A stretch of 22,076 nucleotides of DNA, from NCBI GenBank assembly GCA_900765575.1, contig CAAFRW010000249.1, positions 1-22,076 on the forward strand, given 5' to 3'. Below, in pieces: positions 1-6,862 of this stretch (position 1 is its first letter; every line of letters begins with the position of its first letter). Both the position numbers and the translations under genes were made by a program. The stretch comes from Bacteroidaceae bacterium (GTDB taxonomy: Bacteria; Bacteroidota; Bacteroidia; Bacteroidales; Bacteroidaceae). The notes under the pieces were generated by a model. The model did not search any database, was not told where the DNA came from, and saw nothing but the letters and a program-made list of their open reading frames with translations.

Positions 1-25
1 CCTGACATGAAAGAACTCTTTTTTG

Positions 26-98
26 AGCGGAAAACGAGACTCGAACTCGCGACCCCAACCTTGGCAAGGTTGTGCTCTACCAACTGAGCTATTTCCGC
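26..98 (-). tRNA. tRNA-Gly (anticodon GCC)
   Basis: The reverse complement folds as a complete tRNA: a 7-bp acceptor stem (GCGGAAA with TTTCCGC), a D-arm with AGCTCAGTTGGTAGAGC, an anticodon stem and loop CTTGCCAAG with anticodon GCC at 65..63, and a T-arm with GTTCGAGTC. The discriminator base at position 26 reads U, as expected for glycine tRNAs. CCA is not encoded, which is usual in Bacteroidales. It reads in the same direction as nspC, which ends at 193, but has its own promoter in the gap between them. Confidence 0.97.
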
Positions 99-139
99 AT
101 TCATCTGTCAAAAGAACCACTATTTTTCTTTTGCGGATG

Positions 140-170
140 CAAAGGTATGCGTTTTTGTGAGACTTACAAA
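140..170 (-). promoter_or_regulatory. Promoter of tRNA-Gly
   Basis: On the minus strand TTTG (170..167) lies 19 nt before TACCTTTG (147..140). This is a full match to the Bacteroidetes -33/-7 consensus TTTG and TAnnTTTG. Transcription would start near 133, about 35 nt before the mature tRNA 5' end. Confidence 0.75.
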
Positions 171-192
171 CTTTTCGATTAAAAAAATTACA

Positions 193-1365
193 TCAACACA
201 TACGATTCTTATAATCCTCATAACAGAAACGACGGTATACCTCCAACTCTCCGTCACCATGCAGCAAAGCGATACTCGGATGCTGTATACCATTGAACAT
301 ATTGGTTTTCACCATTGTATAGTGTATCATATCTTCAAACACAATGCGCTCCCCTATCTGCAAAGCATGATTAAAACGCCAGCTGCCCATATAATCGCCG
401 CTTAAACAACTATTGCCTCCCAAGCGATATATATTTTCCTCTTTCGCCGTTTCTTTTTTTACCGCATCAGGGGGCAAGGTCTCCGCACCACGTACAGCCG
501 GCTGATAAGGCATCTCCAAACAGTCGGGCATGTGGCAGGTAAAGCTCACATCCAAAATAGCCGTACGGATGCCTCTGCTTTCTACTATATCCACCACAGT
601 AGATACCAACGGTCCTGTTTGCCATGCAAAAGCGGAACCCGGCTCCAAGATAATTTGCAACCACGGATATCTCTGTTTAAGTCTCTGTAAAAGGCCGATA
701 AGGTGTTCCGTATCGTAATCTTCACGCGTCATTAAATGACCGCCTCCAAGGTTCAGCCATTTTATTTGAGAGAACCACCGTCCGAATTTCTCTTCTATAT
801 GCAGCAAAGTCCGCTCTAACTGATAAGAACTGCTCTCGCAATGGCAATGGCAATGAAAGCCTTCTATGCCGGAAGGCAGCACTTCGGGCAGCAAATCCGC
901 CGTCACCCCAAAACGTGTTCCGGGCGCACAGGGATTATAAAGTTCTACCTCCACTTCGGAATATTCCGGATTAATGCGGATGCCACACGATATTTTCTCC
1001 GGATAAGCCTCTACCTGAGGATAAAAGTGTCGGTACTGATTGAATGAGTTGAAAGTGATATGACTGCTACAGGCCATTATCACAGGAAAATCTTCGTCCG
1101 TATAGGCCGGAGAATAGGTATGCGCCTTGCTCCCGAACTCCTCGTAAGCCAAACGGGCCTCATAAAGGGAGCTGGCTGTGGTATTGTCGATATACTCCCT
1201 GAAGATAGGGAATGACTTCCACATGGCAAACGCTTTGAATGCAAGAATAATTTCCACGCCTGCACGCTCTTTCACTTGCTGTATCAAACTCAGGTTTCTT
1301 CTGAGCAGAGCCTCCTCCATTACATAACAGGGAGAGGGCACCTTTTCTATTTGTATCTTATCCAT
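193..1365 (-). CDS. nspC: Carboxynorspermidine/carboxyspermidine decarboxylase NspC
   Basis: A 390-residue cytoplasmic PLP enzyme of the alanine racemase-fold (group IV) decarboxylases. It removes CO2 from carboxynorspermidine or carboxyspermidine in the alternative polyamine pathway. The PLP lysine is K44 in LAFKAFAMW. Other family marks are the strand-end motif GFHCHCHCESSS, the phosphate-binding LNLGGGH, EPGSAFAW, and the dimer-partner loop CHMPDCLEMPYQP carrying the catalytic cysteine and aspartate. Length is normal for NspC. The start MDKIQIEKVPSPCYV fits the family N-terminus. The gene begins 36 bp after the helicase stop codon on the same strand, with no terminator visible between, so co-transcription is likely. 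Its usual partner, carboxynorspermidine dehydrogenase, is not in the window. Confidence 0.93.
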   Translation of the reverse strand: MDKIQIEKVPSPCYVMEEALLRRNLSLIQQVKERAGVEIILAFKAFAMWKSFPIFREYIDNTTASSLYEARLAYEEFGSKAHTYSPAYTDEDFPVIMACSSHITFNSFNQYRHFYPQVEAYPEKISCGIRINPEYSEVEVELYNPCAPGTRFGVTADLLPEVLPSGIEGFHCHCHCESSSYQLERTLLHIEEKFGRWFSQIKWLNLGGGHLMTREDYDTEHLIGLLQRLKQRYPWLQIILEPGSAFAWQTGPLVSTVVDIVESRGIRTAILDVSFTCHMPDCLEMPYQPAVRGAETLPPDAVKKETAKEENIYRLGGNSCLSGDYMGSWRFNHALQIGERIVFEDMIHYTMVKTNMFNGIQHPSIALLHGDGELEVYRRFCYEDYKNRMC

Positions 1366-1401
1366 ACTACTTATTTATCAAAAAACAGAGAAGGAACAAC
1401 C

Positions 1402-3789
1402 TTATCCTATGACTTTAAAACGGGCAAATTTCAATAACAACTGTTTCTCGCCTGCATGCTGAAAGCGGACTGTCGCCTTGCAATTATCACCGGTTCCTTC
1501 CACTCTAAGCACCTCTCCTATGCCGAAACGTTCGTGCTCTATCATCTGTCCGGCCTGTACGGAAGCCGGAGCTCCTCCTCCCGATGCAGAACGGGGTGAT
1601 GAAGAGGGAACTTTAGTCATATTCCGAGGTACGGCAGGCTTATACTCTTCCATTTTAGGCTTCTCTACGGGTCTGTTTCTATAAGAGAACGCCTCTTCCT
1701 CCCTACGGGAAGAGTGAAAACGCGATACCCCTTCATCCGCCTTACGGGCAAACATAGTTTCCTGAGGCAACAACAAATAATGAGTATCTATATCGCGGAG
1801 AAAACGACTCGGATTACCGAATTCTACTTTTCCGTAACGAAAACGGCTGCGGGCAAAAGAGAGAAAACAATACTCCTCAGCACGCGTTATAGCCACGTAA
1901 AACAGACGTCTTTCTTCTTCCAATTCGCGGGGAGAGTTCTGGGCCATCGCATTGGGGAAAAGCTCCTCTTCCATCCCTACCACAAACACTACTTTGAATT
2001 CAAGTCCTTTAGCCGAATGAATCGGCATCAGGGTTACTTTCTCCGCATCAGCCGATTTATCCATATCCTGGTCGGACAGCAACGAAACCTCCGACAGAAA
2101 ATCAGACAAGGAGATATGCGTATCGCCCTCTTCCTGACGGGATGCACAAAAATCGTGCATACCGTTTATCAACTCCTGCACATTCTCCTGCCGGCTCAGG
2201 TTCTCCGGTGTCCTATCCTGATAGATATCGTTCATAATGCCCGAACGGGATATAATTTCCTGTCCCATCTCATAAGCATCCTTCTCCGATATTCCGGTAC
2301 GGAACTCCTCTATCAGTTCCCTGAAAGCCTGCAACTTGGCATGAGTCCCTTTATTGATAGAGAGATTATACTCCATAGGGGCACACAACACGTCCCACAA
2401 ACTGACATGCGCTTGCGTTGCCGCTCCAACAATCTTAGCTACCGTGGTGTCTCCTATACCACGGGCCGGATAGTTTATCACCCGTTTAAACGCCTCTTCA
2501 TCATTGGAATTTATAGCCAGGCGGAAGTAAGCAATCACATCTTTAATTTCCTTGCGCTGGTAAAAAGAGAGTCCTCCGTAAATGCGGTAAGGCAGGGAAT
2601 GTTTGCGCAAAGCCTCCTCGAAGATACGCGACTGGGCATTCGTGCGGTAAAGAATGGCAAAGTCGGAATAGGCATAATCCTTTCTACGATGCAGTTCCCT
2701 TATTTTATTCACTACAATTTCACCCTCTTCCACGTCCGAATAGGCATTGAACAGCGTAATAGGCTCTCCCGTTTCTTTCTCGGAAAAGATTTCCTTGCGA
2801 ATCTGTTCCTGATTCTTCTCTATCAAGCTGTTAGCCGCCTGTACTATCATTCGTGTGGAACGATAATTTTGCTCCAGCTTAAAGAGTTTGGCTCCCTTAT
2901 ATTGTTGGGTAAACTTTAAAATATTCTCTATTTTGGCTCCACGGAAAGAATAAATACTCTGCGCATCGTCTCCCACCACACAAACCCGCTGATGCTCTTG
3001 GGTCAACAGCCAGATAATGCTATGCTGGGCATAATTGGTATCCTGATACTCATCGACCAGCACAAATTGGAAACGTTCGGCATATTTCCGGCATATTTCC
3101 GGATGGTTTTTAAACAGCAGGTAGGTATACACCAACAAATCATCAAAGTCCATGGCATCCGCCTGCCGGCAACGCTCCACATAGCGGCGATAGATATCAC
3201 GTGTAGCCGGAATCCTAGCCGCAGTGTCCGCCTTATAGGTTTCGGCATCCGCCGCATAAGCATTCGGCAGAATCAACTGATTCTTCGCACTGGAGATGCG
3301 AGATTGAATCAACGCCGGTTTATAAGCCGTTTTGTTGTCGTTCTTAGCCGTCCGGCCATACCGGTCCGCCCGTCCATCCGTTTCCTCGCTTTTATCCAGC
3401 CCCATTTCTCCAATAATTGATTTGATAAGGCTACGTGAGTCCGCTTGGTCGTAAATGGTAAAATTAGAGGTGAAACCGATTGCCTGGGCTTCGGCTCTTA
3501 AGATACGCGAAAAGATGGAGTGGAAAGTGCCCATCCACAGATACCGGGCGGCTTGCCAACCCACCTGCCGGGCAATACGCGCCTTCATCTCTTCGGCCGC
3601 TTTATTGGTAAACGTAAGCGCCAAGATGGAATAAGGCTGAAAGCCTTGCTCTAATAAATAGGCTATTTTATAGGTCAGCACACGTGTCTTTCCCGAACCG
3701 GCCCCGGCTATCACCAACGAAGGGCCTTCATTGTATAATACGGCGGCACGCTGACTTTCATTCAATTCATCAATATAATTTGTAGACAT
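1402..3789 (-). CDS. UvrD/PcrA-type ATP-dependent DNA helicase (SF1A)
   Basis: A 795-residue 3'-5' DNA helicase of the UvrD/Rep/PcrA family, acting in excision repair and replication restart. Motifs in order: Q-motif LNESQRAAV, Walker A AGAGSGKT (residues 28-35), GTFHSIFSRIL, Walker B VDEYQDTN, motif III GDDAQSIYSFRGA, motif IV LEQNYRST, motif V HSAKGLEFKVVFVVGMEE and motif VI EEERRLFYVAITRA. The last 50 residues (IEHERFGIGEVL onward) form the PcrA/UvrD Tudor-like domain that contacts RNA polymerase in PcrA. A charged insertion (EETDGRADRYGRTAKNDNK) sits in the 1B region. The start at 3789 (MSTNYIDELNESQ) is preferred. A start at 3891 would add 34 residues unlike the family and would swallow the promoter-like box at 3811-3818. 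pcrA or uvrD would be a guess, so no symbol is given. Confidence 0.93.
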   Translation of the reverse strand: MSTNYIDELNESQRAAVLYNEGPSLVIAGAGSGKTRVLTYKIAYLLEQGFQPYSILALTFTNKAAEEMKARIARQVGWQAARYLWMGTFHSIFSRILRAEAQAIGFTSNFTIYDQADSRSLIKSIIGEMGLDKSEETDGRADRYGRTAKNDNKTAYKPALIQSRISSAKNQLILPNAYAADAETYKADTAARIPATRDIYRRYVERCRQADAMDFDDLLVYTYLLFKNHPEICRKYAERFQFVLVDEYQDTNYAQHSIIWLLTQEHQRVCVVGDDAQSIYSFRGAKIENILKFTQQYKGAKLFKLEQNYRSTRMIVQAANSLIEKNQEQIRKEIFSEKETGEPITLFNAYSDVEEGEIVVNKIRELHRRKDYAYSDFAILYRTNAQSRIFEEALRKHSLPYRIYGGLSFYQRKEIKDVIAYFRLAINSNDEEAFKRVINYPARGIGDTTVAKIVGAATQAHVSLWDVLCAPMEYNLSINKGTHAKLQAFRELIEEFRTGISEKDAYEMGQEIISRSGIMNDIYQDRTPENLSRQENVQELINGMHDFCASRQEEGDTHISLSDFLSEVSLLSDQDMDKSADAEKVTLMPIHSAKGLEFKVVFVVGMEEELFPNAMAQNSPRELEEERRLFYVAITRAEEYCFLSFARSRFRYGKVEFGNPSRFLRDIDTHYLLLPQETMFARKADEGVSRFHSSRREEEAFSYRNRPVEKPKMEEYKPAVPRNMTKVPSSSPRSASGGGAPASVQAGQMIEHERFGIGEVLRVEGTGDNCKATVRFQHAGEKQLLLKFARFKVIG

Positions 3790-4137
3790 GTAATTCTTCC
3801 AGTTTGCCTGCAAAAGTACACGATTATGAACAAACTTACGAAAAATGAGCGCATAAAGTTTGCCTCCGGCTCTGCATTTCATCACTTGCATGGAAATTCG
3901 ATTCCACTCAACGGTTCTCTTTAGGGGGCATTGCCTCTGCCGTCTTTCACTACCAAGCCAACTTATTGACTGATATAACCCCTTTCACTCCTAGAACTCC
4001 CGTGTATGGATGATTCAGGCTAAAGCAACGAAGAAGCGAACTTTTTCAGCAAACGGTTTGTTTTATTATAAACAGGGAATATAAACCTAAATAAAATAAC
4101 GATTATGAGTATATTAACCCCTTTAATTTGTATAATT
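3790..4137. other. Intergenic region between helicase and superoxide dismutase
   Basis: Divergent intergenic region of 348 bp. Apart from the helicase -7 box no gene is visible. A TTTG at 4057-4060 could be a -33 element for the dismutase, but the following TATAAACC at the expected distance is a poor -7 match, so no sod promoter is called. Confidence 0.6.
3811..3818 (-). promoter_or_regulatory. Putative -7 box of the helicase-nspC unit
   Basis: On the minus strand the sequence reads TACTTTTG, a perfect TAnnTTTG. A good -33 TTTG at the right distance is missing: the TTTG at 3834..3831 is only 12 nt away, and the region near 3838-3842 reads only T-rich. The implied leader is about 15 nt. It supports the helicase start at 3789. 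Confidence 0.45.
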
Positions 4138-4719
4138 ATGAACTATCAGATGCCGCAACTCCCTTATCCACACGATTCATTGGAACCGGTAATAAGCAGT
4201 GAGACGATTGATTTCCATTACGGGAAACATTTACAAACCTATGTAAACAATCTAAATAACCTTGTAAAAGGTACTTCTTTTGAAGGAAAAACGGTGGAAG
4301 AAATTGTGGAGACAGCTCCCGACGGAGCTATTTTCAACAATGCCGGACAGGTATTGAACCACACTCTTTATTTCCTGCAATTCACTCCGCTTCAGAAACA
4401 TAAAGAGCCGCAGGGCAAACTGGCGGAAGCCATAAACCGTGATTTCGGCAGTTTCGAAGAGATGAAGAAACAGATGGAAGAAGCCTCTACCGGCCTGTTC
4501 GGCTCGGGATGGGCTTGGCTCAGCATGGACCACAACGGGAAATTGCATATCACTAAAGAAGCGAACGGAAGCAATCCGTTGCGCAATGGCATGAAACCGC
4601 TTCTCGGTTTCGATGTGTGGGAGCATGCTTATTATCTGGACTACCAGAACCGCAGGGCCGACCATATAAAAAAGCTTTGGGATATCATCGACTGGATTGT
4701 TGTAGAGCAACGCCTGTAA
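4138..4719 (+). CDS. sodB: Superoxide dismutase (Fe/Mn family)
   Basis: A 193-residue cytoplasmic Fe/Mn superoxide dismutase, converting superoxide to oxygen and hydrogen peroxide. The four metal ligands are visible: H27 (FHYGKHLQTY), H75 (LNHTLYF), D159 and H163 (FDVWEHAYY). The GSGWAWL strand and the C-terminal YQNRRADHIKKLWDIIDW are typical. It resembles the B. fragilis enzyme, which can use either Fe or Mn; the metal used here cannot be read from sequence. The start at 4138 (MNYQMPQLPYP) gives the family length; the in-frame ATG at 4105 would add 11 hydrophobic residues not seen in relatives. It is monocistronic, ending at a strong terminator 22 bp downstream. Confidence 0.95.
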   Translation: MNYQMPQLPYPHDSLEPVISSETIDFHYGKHLQTYVNNLNNLVKGTSFEGKTVEEIVETAPDGAIFNNAGQVLNHTLYFLQFTPLQKHKEPQGKLAEAINRDFGSFEEMKKQMEEASTGLFGSGWAWLSMDHNGKLHITKEANGSNPLRNGMKPLLGFDVWEHAYYLDYQNRRADHIKKLWDIIDWIVVEQRL

Positions 4720-4740
4720 GGTAAAGGACTTGAAGTGTAT

Positions 4741-4777
4741 GGGGAGGGTGAAATTTATCACCTTCTCCTCATTTTTT
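4741..4777 (+). terminator. Intrinsic terminator of the superoxide dismutase gene
   Basis: An 11-bp stem (4741-4751 with 4758-4668+100, that is 4758-4768) with two G-U pairs and a 6-nt loop is followed by TTTTTT at 4772-4777. It lies just after the sod stop codon. Confidence 0.85.
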
Positions 4778-4789
4778 CATAGCGAAAAA

Positions 4790-4822
4790 TTTGGATATAT
4801 GGCATAAAACAATTTATCTTTG
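4790..4822 (+). promoter_or_regulatory. Promoter of the putative small RNA
   Basis: TTTG (4790-4793), a 21-nt spacer and TATCTTTG (4815-4822) match the Bacteroidetes consensus. It begins 13 bp after the sod terminator, and no protein-coding gene follows. The predicted start is about 4829-4830. Confidence 0.7.
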
Positions 4823-4829
4823 CAGCGTT

Positions 4830-4996
4830 ACCTCCTTTTTTAGGGAGGGGAGTCGGGAGTAAAGTTATAAAGACCTGAACTAGTAAAACAGATATTATAG
4901 TGCTTTACCCCTATTTTTCCTGAATCATTTTGCGTTGCCTCTACTTACTATTAAGCGAATTCTGTTTCAATAGCAAGTAGAGGCTGATTGTTTTTA
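4830..4996 (+). ncRNA. Putative structured small RNA, about 167 nt
   Basis: The unit has a good promoter upstream and a long terminator-like hairpin at its end, and contains no open frame of note. Visible pairings are CCTCC (4831-4835) with GGAGG shortly after it; a helix GGG-A-GTAAAG with CTTTACCCC that encloses TATAA/TTATA; and the 3' hairpin at 4937-4984. GCGTTACCTCC near the 5' end is repeated as GCGTTGCCTCT at the base of the terminator hairpin, so alternative pairing is possible. Size, isolation and ends would suit a housekeeping RNA such as 6S RNA or the Bacteroidales-1 motif, but I cannot confirm either by eye. Ends are inferred from promoter and terminator positions. Confidence 0.6.
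4937..4995 (+). terminator. 3' hairpin and terminator of the small RNA
   Basis: GCCTCTACTT (4937-4946) pairs perfectly with AAGTAGAGGC (4975-4984). An inner CTATT/AATAG stem follows beyond a single mismatch, and a T-run lies at 4991-4995. The T-run begins six bases after the stem, which is a little far for an ideal terminator. Confidence 0.65.
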
Positions 4997-5078
4997 TAAA
5001 CCCATCCATTCACATAGAAATTCTCCTTTGCAAGATAAGAAATCTTTCGTTTTACGAACAATCCAACCACCATTTTAC

Positions 5079-5101
5079 TAAAAAAAACGCCTGTGCGTTT
5101 T
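5079..5101 (-). terminator. Minus-strand intrinsic terminator in the gene-free region
   Basis: AAAACGC (5084-5090), loop CTGT and GCGTTTT (5095-5101) form a 7-bp stem. On the minus strand it is followed by an uninterrupted T-run. On the plus strand the tail is only TTTTG, so it fits leftward transcription better. No minus-strand gene to its right is established. Confidence 0.45.
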
Positions 5102-5170
5102 GTGCTGTATTAAATACTAATGTAACAAACTAAGAATCAAAAGCATACGAGCAAATCTAAGAATAATTAA

Positions 5171-5205
5171 GTATCACTTTTAGTATCAAAACGCCTATAT
5201 ATACC
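5171..5205 (-). repeat. Core repeat, inverted copy
   Basis: Read on the minus strand it begins GGTATATATAGGCG and continues with TTTGATACTAAA and AGTGATAC. The last two blocks are identical to those at 6111-6146 on the plus strand, separated there by one extra base. It is the only inverted copy I found of this core. Confidence 0.7.
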
Positions 5206-5629
5206 TTTTTTCTTGAAAATAGGAATAAAGTGAGTTATCGGCAGCCCTGTCGACCATAGTCGAAACAAGCGTATGTATCTTTAATATCCCCCTCCTATCT
5301 TAGGCCATTCCCTTCCAAATACAGATGTTTTGCAAACCTCTTTAGAGAACAAAAGACCTGCATTTTTCAAGAATGCACATATTATCGATACAATTAATTA
5401 TAAATCAACTATATACAGATATGTTTCCAGTAAACAGGGGCTATTTAGGTCAAAAAAACCTTATAACCATTTTGTGGTAGAAAATGAGATTAGCGATGTA
5501 TATGCAGGCAAAGAAAAGCAACTTGAATCATATCATTTCCTTTTCCTCCTCTCTCCAGCGTTTTCCCAAAAGCGTAAACATACTCACCCTTCTTACATTA
5601 CCATCCATTCCTTTCATCTCCAAAACATG

Positions 5630-5822
5630 TTTTTTCGTACACAAAGTTTTCATCATCCCCCAAACAGCTATTTCCGGATAAAAGTAACTGTTTTTTGCTC
5701 TTAAAAGCCCCAATCAGACGTTTTAATTCCTTCTCAAAATTTCCAACCGGCTCAGTTACAATCGAATGTAAATATCAGCTTTTAAAAAATCACACTCCCG
5801 AGGGGGCTATACAGTATTTGGG
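5630..5822 (+). repeat. Long diverged direct repeat, copy A
   Basis: About 193 bp aligning end to end with copy B at 5935-6126. Shared anchors are TTTTTTCGnACACAAA, CATCATC, CCGGATAAAA, CTGTTTTTTG, AATCAG/TATCAG, and the GTAAATA block, ending in the core motif GGGGGCTATACAGTATTTG. Indels are small and spread along the whole length, which suggests an old duplication. Confidence 0.65.
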
Positions 5823-5868
5823 ACGTAGGTGGAGCGGATGTTTTTATAAAGCGTTACCCCTCCAGAAA

Positions 5869-5886
5869 GGGCTATATAGCGTTTTG
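5869..5886 (+). repeat. Core repeat, isolated copy
   Basis: GGGCTATATAGCGTTTTG, followed by AACCCTGAGTTATC. It matches the end of copies A and B without the long upstream part, so the core can occur alone. Confidence 0.6.
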
Positions 5887-5934
5887 AACCCTGAGTTATC
5901 CCTACCCAGATAGTAAATAACAAAAGAATGTATT

Positions 5935-6146
5935 CTTTTTTCGCACACAAAAATTCATCATCAAAAAAGCAGCGGTTGCCGGATAAAAACAGCTGTTTTT
6001 TGTCTTTATAAAGCCTCTATCAGTCATTTCAAGCACCTGCCAGAAAAATTAATCCGCTCTTTTTCAAGTAAATACAATTTTCAATTCTAAGAAAAATGGA
6101 ACTTTCAAAAGGTTTATAGAGCATTTGATACTAAATAGTGATACTG
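5935..6146 (+). repeat. Long diverged direct repeat, copy B
   Basis: It aligns with copy A about 305 bp upstream and continues through the core GGTTTATAGAGC and the TTTGATACTAAA block to 6146. It contains a perfect 16-bp palindrome, AAAAACAGCTGTTTTT, at 5985-6000; in copy A the same place is imperfect. A further partial start, ATGTATTCCTTTTTTACG, follows near 6170. Confidence 0.65.
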
Positions 6147-6424
6147 AATCGTGTACTAAAAAGCAAAAAATGTATTCCTTTTTTACGTCCTCTACCCTCC
6201 GGCCTCTAAAACATTAAACCCCGGAAATAGCCCCAAGCCCAAACACTCACTCAAAGCCAAACCATAGATTATCACTAACAAATGCAGAAAGAGCCATACT
6301 CGACTTTATTGCGAACCGGCATCATTCATAATAGGAGTTAAAGAAGTAAGCACTTCGTTAAGAGTAAAGGAGTTAGAGCAGATACCACTGTATGGGTCAG
6401 CGTAAAAAGGAGCGGCTTTAACTT

Positions 6425-6571
6425 CTATAACTCATTTAGACTAGAGTCGTGAAAGGATTCTTCAGGAGCGTTCATAAAGGCCTTCTGTTTCAGATTAAAA
6501 AGTTGTTCTTCCGTAAAATTAAAGATTGTCGCCCCTAGAAAAATAACTCTTAATGTGAAAGCCCCTAACAT
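6425..6571 (-). CDS. Doubtful small ORF, 48 residues
   Basis: On the minus strand an ATG at 6571 opens a 48-codon frame containing NFTEEQLFNLKQKAF and MNAPEESFHDSSLNEL before TAG. The mixed charged and hydrophobic composition looks more protein-like than other frames here. However, the start codon lies inside a hairpin repeat, no promoter or ribosome binding site is evident, and a frame of this length in AT-rich DNA can arise by chance. I do not recognise it. It could be a gene remnant. Confidence 0.2.
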   Translation of the reverse strand: MLGAFTLRVIFLGATIFNFTEEQLFNLKQKAFMNAPEESFHDSSLNEL

Positions 6572-6582
6572 TATTAGTTATT
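6542..6582 (+). repeat. Tandem hairpin unit 1
   Basis: An imperfect palindrome of 41 bp. AATAACT pairs with AGTTATT (7 bp), a 2-nt mismatch follows, then TAATGT pairs with ACATTA, around a loop with AAAGCCCC. Unit 2 follows after 2 bp. Confidence 0.8.
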
Positions 6583-6584
6583 TG

Positions 6585-6624
6585 AATAACTCTTAATGTG
6601 ACGAGGCCTCACATTATTAGTTAC
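6585..6624 (+). repeat. Tandem hairpin unit 2
   Basis: It has the same left arm as unit 1 (AATAACTCTTAATGTGA), a different loop (CGAGGCC) and nearly the same right arm (TCACATTATTAGTTA). The inner stem is 8 bp. The period between units is 43 bp. No T-run follows either hairpin. The pair ends 63 bp before the -7 box of the thi operon. Confidence 0.8.
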
Positions 6625-6687
6625 AAACCCACTGAAAACGTAGACAAAATAATGGGTAAAAAAGTAGCGCCTTTCTAAAAATTATGC

Positions 6688-6695
6688 TATCTTTG
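6688..6695 (+). promoter_or_regulatory. -7 box of the thiamin operon
   Basis: TATCTTTG is a perfect TAnnTTTG seven bases before the likely start near 6702, which is just ahead of the riboswitch P1 stem. No TTTG is seen at the -33 distance; the stretch there reads GTAGCGCC. Confidence 0.6.
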
Positions 6696-6704
6696 CCACT
6701 GTAA

Positions 6705-6785
6705 AACAAAGGGGTGCCCAACGTTTGCGGGCTGAGATCACACCCTATGAACCTGATTCGGTTAGTACCGGCGAAGGGATTTGTT
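6705..6785 (+). promoter_or_regulatory. TPP riboswitch (THI-box)
   Basis: The conserved aptamer is intact. P1 is AACAAA (6705-6710) with TTTGTT (6780-6785). The pyrimidine-sensing arm has GGGGTGC and GCTGAGA followed by CACCC, and the pyrophosphate arm has GAACCTGATTCGGTTAGTAC and the GCGAAGGGA closing segment. Binding of thiamin pyrophosphate should lower expression of the following thi genes. No terminator stem with a T-run is visible between 6786 and the thiS start, so control is more likely at translation or by Rho, which I cannot distinguish. Confidence 0.97.
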
Positions 6786-6862
6786 ATAAAGACTCTCTCC
6801 TATTTTAGCGCTTCATGACGCAACTCTTTGCTTTACACCTTATTTTATTAATATCGAAATGT

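Larger units (their letters stand above)
4997..6541. other. Gene-poor, repeat-bearing region
   Basis: About 1.5 kb with no convincing protein gene. The open frames here are short, use TTG starts or cross repeat copies, and match no family I recognise. It holds the minus-strand terminator at 5079-5101, four or more copies of a short core motif, two long diverged direct repeats and, at the right end, a doubtful minus-strand small ORF. Confidence 0.6.

Noticed and set aside
19..30. Terminator directly after the tRNA
   Set aside because: The T-run at 19-24 is on the plus strand, while minus-strand transcription would need it on the other strand; no stable stem was found.
1714..2919. Long plus-strand open frame (401 codons) opposite the helicase gene
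   Set aside because: It is the antisense shadow of a clear helicase with all motifs intact; its own translation matches no family.
3790..3891. N-terminal extension of the helicase to 3891
   Set aside because: It would contain the promoter-like box and 34 residues with no family counterpart before the Q-motif.
5330..5704. Plus-strand frame of 124 codons in the gene-poor region
   Set aside because: It needs a TTG start, runs into repeat copy A and has no recognisable domain; the corresponding frame is broken by a stop in copy B.
5528..5713. Minus-strand frame of 61 codons overlapping repeat copy A
   Set aside because: Part of its peptide recurs in copy B, but there it lies in a frame without the same start or end. 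Kept only as a remark in the repeat finding.
5695..5913. Plus-strand frame of 72 codons
   Set aside because: It crosses from repeat copy A into the isolated core and has no equivalent in copy B.
5171..6146. Invertible DNA segment flanked by inverted repeats, as in Bacteroides phase variation
   Set aside because: The inverted core copies are diverged, no recombinase gene or promoter facing a gene lies between them, and the flanks show no clean boundaries.
6542..6624. CRISPR-like repeat with spacers
   Set aside because: Only two units, each an internal palindrome over its whole length, with 2 bp between them and no cas genes.
6815..6862. Upstream ATG extending ThiS by 16 residues
   Set aside because: The extra residues are hydrophobic and not part of the family; the ATG at 6863 gives the standard 66-residue protein.
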